DNA of 37,625 nt, taken from positions 1 through 37,625 of the forward strand of contig JAIMKU010000015.1 in assembly GCA_020692235.1 (NCBI GenBank), read 5' to 3'. The notes under the pieces were generated by a model. It was not told where the DNA came from. It saw only the letters and a list, made by a program, of their open reading frames with translations, and made no database searches. Shown in pieces: positions 35,339 through 37,625 of this stretch. The position numbers and the translations under genes were made by a program. Positions within the stretch are counted from its first letter, which is position 1. Every line of letters starts with the position of its first letter. This DNA comes from Hydrogenophilus sp. Lineage in GTDB: Bacteria > Pseudomonadota > Gammaproteobacteria > Burkholderiales > Thiobacillaceae.

Positions 35339-36193
35339 TCAGTCGAACACCACGGTCTTGTTGCCGTAGACCAGTATCCGGTTGTCGATATGCCACTTCA
35401 CGGCACGCGACAGCACCACCTTTTCCAGGTCGGCACCTTTCCGTATCAAGCTTTCCTGGTCGTCGCGGTGGCTGATACGAATCACGTCCTGCTCGATGAT
35501 CGGACCGTCGTCTAGCGCCTCGGTCACATAATGACTGGTCGCACCGATCAACTTCACACCACGCTCGAAGGCCCGCTGGTAGGGCTTGGCGCCGTGGAAT
35601 GCGGGCAAGAAGGAATGGTGGATGTTGATTACCCGGCTTTCCCAGCGGTGAATAAATTCCGGCGACAGTACCTGCATGTAGCGCGCCAGAACAATGAAAT
35701 CGATTTTGTGCTCCTCCAGTAGGACCAACTGCTGCCGTTCAACCTCTGCCTTGTTGTCCTTGGTCACGGCAATACGTATGAATGGAATCTTGTAGGCCTC
35801 GGCCAACCAAAGGTTGTCCGGGTGGTTGCTGACGATCAGCGGGATGTCGCAAAACAGCTCACCGGCGTGATGGCGGTAAAGCAGGTCGGCCAGACAATGG
35901 TCGAACTTTGAGACAAAGATAGCCAGCCGTGGCTTGACGCTCGACATGGCAAGCCGCCAAGTCATCTTGAACTGCTCGGCGATGGGCGCGAAGGCCTCGT
36001 CGAACTTGTCCAGGTCCAGTTCAAAACCATCCAGACCCCATTCCACCCGCATCAGGAATAGCCCGAACACTTTATCCTGATGCTGGTCGGCATGGAGTAT
36101 GTTGGCGTTGTGGCCATAGAGAAAATCGGCGATAGCGGCAACCAGTCCCTTGCGGTCGGGGCAGGACACCAGCAGACAAGCGGTATTGCGCAT
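35339..36193 (-). CDS. purU: Formyltetrahydrofolate deformylase
   Basis: PurU hydrolyses 10-formyl-THF to THF and formate, balancing one-carbon units and feeding formate to purine synthesis. The 284-residue protein has an N-terminal ACT domain (LVSCPDRKGLVAAIADFLYG) and a formyl-transferase-like hydrolase domain. That domain shows LIVSNHPDNL, NIHHSFLPAFHGAKPYQRAF (catalytic His) and LDDGPIIEQDVIRI (catalytic Asp). The ACT domain and the absence of a GART-type synthetase context favour PurU over PurN. ATG 36193 has no strong ribosome site. Confidence 0.95.
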   Translation of the reverse strand: MRNTACLLVSCPDRKGLVAAIADFLYGHNANILHADQHQDKVFGLFLMRVEWGLDGFELDLDKFDEAFAPIAEQFKMTWRLAMSSVKPRLAIFVSKFDHCLADLLYRHHAGELFCDIPLIVSNHPDNLWLAEAYKIPFIRIAVTKDNKAEVERQQLVLLEEHKIDFIVLARYMQVLSPEFIHRWESRVINIHHSFLPAFHGAKPYQRAFERGVKLIGATSHYVTEALDDGPIIEQDVIRISHRDDQESLIRKGADLEKVVLSRAVKWHIDNRILVYGNKTVVFD

Positions 36194-36479
36194 TTTTTGA
36201 TCGGGTCGGCAGGCACGAATGGCCGCATTTTACGCTATCGGGATGCACTCCCGGACCAGAGTCTCCCCTATTTTCAATGCCTTCCGCAGGCGGTGCAGCC
36301 ATTGCCCAAGCCCGCAACAGGCTCTAACTTTATGACACCCCTATTCCTGAACTGTCCGCCACCACATTAAAACTGCCGAATGCCCTCAAATCCCGTATCC
36401 TCAGCACCGACTCGGTCGCCCATGACACGACTGGTTACAGCGCCACAGGCACTATTTGAAAAGAAAGCGAGATAAGCAA

Positions 36480-36734
36480 ATGAAAATCCAGCCCCTGATC
36501 GGACTCATCCTGCTGGCGGCCTTGCTCGGTTGCAGCAAACTGACCGTGCAGAACTACGGCAAGATTACCGTTGGTATGCCCTACGACGAAGTCGTCAAAT
36601 TGATCGGCACCCCGGACAAATGCGACGACGTGATGGGCCTGCGAAGTTGCAACTGGGGCGATGAAAAGCAGTCGGCGGCAGTGAGTTTCGCCAGCGACAA
36701 GGCGCTGCTGTTTTCTTCGAAAAACCTGAAGTAG
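36480..36734 (+). CDS. Small BamE-like (DUF3862-type) lipoprotein
   Basis: An 84-residue predicted lipoprotein: signal peptide with lipobox LLGC (Cys18), then a short domain KITVGMPYDEVVKLIGTPDK...LRSCNWGD that resembles the BamE/SmpA-like fold (TxGMxxxEVxxLLGxPxx pattern). Such proteins often sit in the envelope, but no function can be assigned. Two further Cys (in DKCDD and RSCNW) could form a disulfide. ATG 36480 is chosen because the track start is TTG and adds only basic residues. It stands alone between purU and the toxin-antitoxin operon. Confidence 0.8.
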   Translation: MKIQPLIGLILLAALLGCSKLTVQNYGKITVGMPYDEVVKLIGTPDKCDDVMGLRSCNWGDEKQSAAVSFASDKALLFSSKNLK

Positions 36735-36903
36735 GAAGAACGGCAATCAGGCCGGGAACCTGGCGGAGAGGGCGGGATTCTCCAGACAGCAGCACTAACC
36801 CAATGAATACAAGCGACATTTTTTTATTGTTGCGTGAAAGTGTCCCATAAAAACTGGTACCCCGATATGTGACACCTCCCATTGTTCCAATTAGGCGGGG
36901 ACA

Positions 36904-36944
36904 CGTCAATCATTGACGCCAACTAAATTCGGTACTAAATTTAG
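36904..36944 (+). promoter_or_regulatory. Promoter and operators of the toxin-antitoxin operon
   Basis: TTGACG (36913-36918), a 17-nt spacer and TAAATT (36936-36941) make a plausible sigma-70 promoter. The -35 lies inside a perfect 15-nt palindrome CGTCAAT-C-ATTGACG (36904-36918), and the -10 lies inside a perfect 10-bp palindrome CTAAATTTAG (36935-36944). ACTAAATT also occurs at 36922-36929. This is the layout expected for autorepression by an antitoxin. A strong AGGAGG at 36959-36964 precedes the antitoxin ATG. Confidence 0.65.
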
Positions 36945-36968
36945 ACCTAGTGAATTCCAGGAGGCAAC

Positions 36969-37247
36969 ATGCAGTCCATCGCCAACATCAAGTCCATTTC
37001 GTACCTAAAAAGCCATACGGCCCAAATTTCTGAATATCTGGAAATAAACGGGAATCCGTTTGTTATCACCCAGAATGGTGAGGCCAGCATGGTGATTGAG
37101 GGCGTTAAGCAGTTTCAGGAAAAGGAGTCGCTCATTGCGGCTCTGAAAATCATTGCCTTGGGCGAGAAGGACCGCATACAAGGGAAAGGCATTTCCGTAG
37201 CGGAATCACGGGCACAACTGCTGGCTGCTCGTCAAAGCCGCAAATAA
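36969..37247 (+). CDS. Phd/YefM-family antitoxin
   Basis: The 92-residue protein has the Phd/YefM DNA-binding N-terminus: KSISYLKSHTAQISEYLEIN and NPFVITQNGEASMVIEG. The C-terminus (AESRAQLLAARQSRK) is basic and probably wraps the toxin. It should neutralise the downstream toxin and repress the operon through the palindromes in the promoter. Its stop overlaps the toxin start by one base (TAATG). Base composition is visibly lower in GC than in the housekeeping genes, a sign of acquisition. Confidence 0.92.
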   Translation: MQSIANIKSISYLKSHTAQISEYLEINGNPFVITQNGEASMVIEGVKQFQEKESLIAALKIIALGEKDRIQGKGISVAESRAQLLAARQSRK

Positions 37248-37567
37248 TGGCGGTCATCGTTCTTCCCGATGCCCAGGCGGACTTGCTTTCGCTTCAGGAC
37301 TACATGCTCGACAAGTGGGGCGAAATCGCATGGCTGAAAGCTGAGGACGAGATTTTTGAAAAGCTGGAGAAGGTTGACTCTGGCATTTTCAATGGAACGC
37401 CTGTTCAAGAACTGGCATCAGTGGGCATCTTGGACTACCAGCATGTCTATACCTCGCACCACAAATTGGTCTACCGACGGATGGGCAACGATACCTATGT
37501 GTACCTCATTGCTGGGCATAGGCAGGATTACCCCACGATTCTGGCGAAACGCTTATTGAGCAGGTGA
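37247..37567 (+). CDS. ParE/RelE-family toxin
   Basis: The 106-residue protein has the ParE/RelE superfamily pattern: VLPDAQADLLSLQDYMLDKW at the N-terminus, LDYQHVYTSHHKLVYRR in the core strands and VYLIAGHRQDYPTILAKRLL at the end. ParE toxins poison DNA gyrase and RelE toxins cleave mRNA at the ribosome; sequence alone does not decide, though the C-terminal HRQDYPTIL resembles ParE types. It is translationally coupled to the antitoxin. The last 58 nt of the window show nothing further. Confidence 0.92.
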   Translation: MAVIVLPDAQADLLSLQDYMLDKWGEIAWLKAEDEIFEKLEKVDSGIFNGTPVQELASVGILDYQHVYTSHHKLVYRRMGNDTYVYLIAGHRQDYPTILAKRLLSR

Positions 37568-37625
37568 CTGGTTGGTTGAGTGATGGTGCTCATGCAGGGC
37601 GTAGATACATGAGAGTCTTTTCCAA

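Noticed and set aside
36595-36909. 104-residue minus-strand ORF
   Set aside because: It is antisense to the lipoprotein gene and lacks any domain signal.

Overview
The window looks like the chromosome of a GC-rich betaproteobacterium, most likely of the Nitrosomonadales or Rhodocyclales type. The basis is gene content and order: lptD-surA-pdxA-rsmA on one strand facing amgK-murU-pepP-ubiH on the other, glyQ-glyS-gmhB-plsC-ygjP, a single-domain QueF, and PPDK. The lineage is inferred from family-level knowledge; no search was run. Nearly all of it is conserved housekeeping DNA.

Layout. 1-3300: pyruvate phosphate dikinase (ppdK, minus) with a terminator and an unusually long, highly foldable leader. 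3285-8340: minus-strand run dinG, a tiny secreted peptide, a secreted HIRAN protein, tsaB, rimI, a family-4-like uracil-DNA glycosylase and a lone lemA lipoprotein. 8379-12284: a GGDEF remnant and smc. 12343-14444: queF, tRNA-Val(CAC) with a textbook promoter, and gltX. 14493-15466: two adjacent, convergent broken genes (a glutathione S-transferase-like gene and a cation diffusion facilitator). 15497-22338: one long minus operon amgK-murU-pepP-ubiH-ubi hydroxylase-dsbC-tonB. 22371-27701: plus operon lptD-surA-pdxA-rsmA. 27708-34324: minus run glyQ, glyS, a frameshifted diguanylate cyclase gene, gmhB, plsC, ygjP. 34528-36734: nitroreductase, purU and a small lipoprotein. 36904-37567: a Phd/ParE-type toxin-antitoxin module, more AT-rich than the rest and probably acquired.

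How the genes fit together. The centre is envelope biology: lptD and surA build the LPS export pore, DsbC isomerises periplasmic disulfides (LptD is a known client in E. coli), AmgK/MurU recycle cell-wall sugars, GmhB makes heptose for LPS and PlsC makes phosphatidic acid. Two flavin hydroxylases serve ubiquinone synthesis. RsmA, TsaB, RimI, QueF, GltX and GlyQS belong to translation.

Most notable for follow-up: (1) the ppdK leader, with a perfect-helix three-way junction followed by two mutually exclusive hairpins, is the best candidate for an undescribed regulatory RNA; (2) three genes within 7 kb appear to have lost an internal segment of very roughly 80-100 codons while keeping both ends, and both GGDEF genes in the window are damaged; (3) a signal peptide on a HIRAN domain; (4) a UDG with Ser where the family normally has an Fe-S cysteine; (5) palindromes sitting exactly on the -35 and -10 of the toxin-antitoxin promoter. 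I see no CRISPR array, complete insertion sequence, prophage or defence island.
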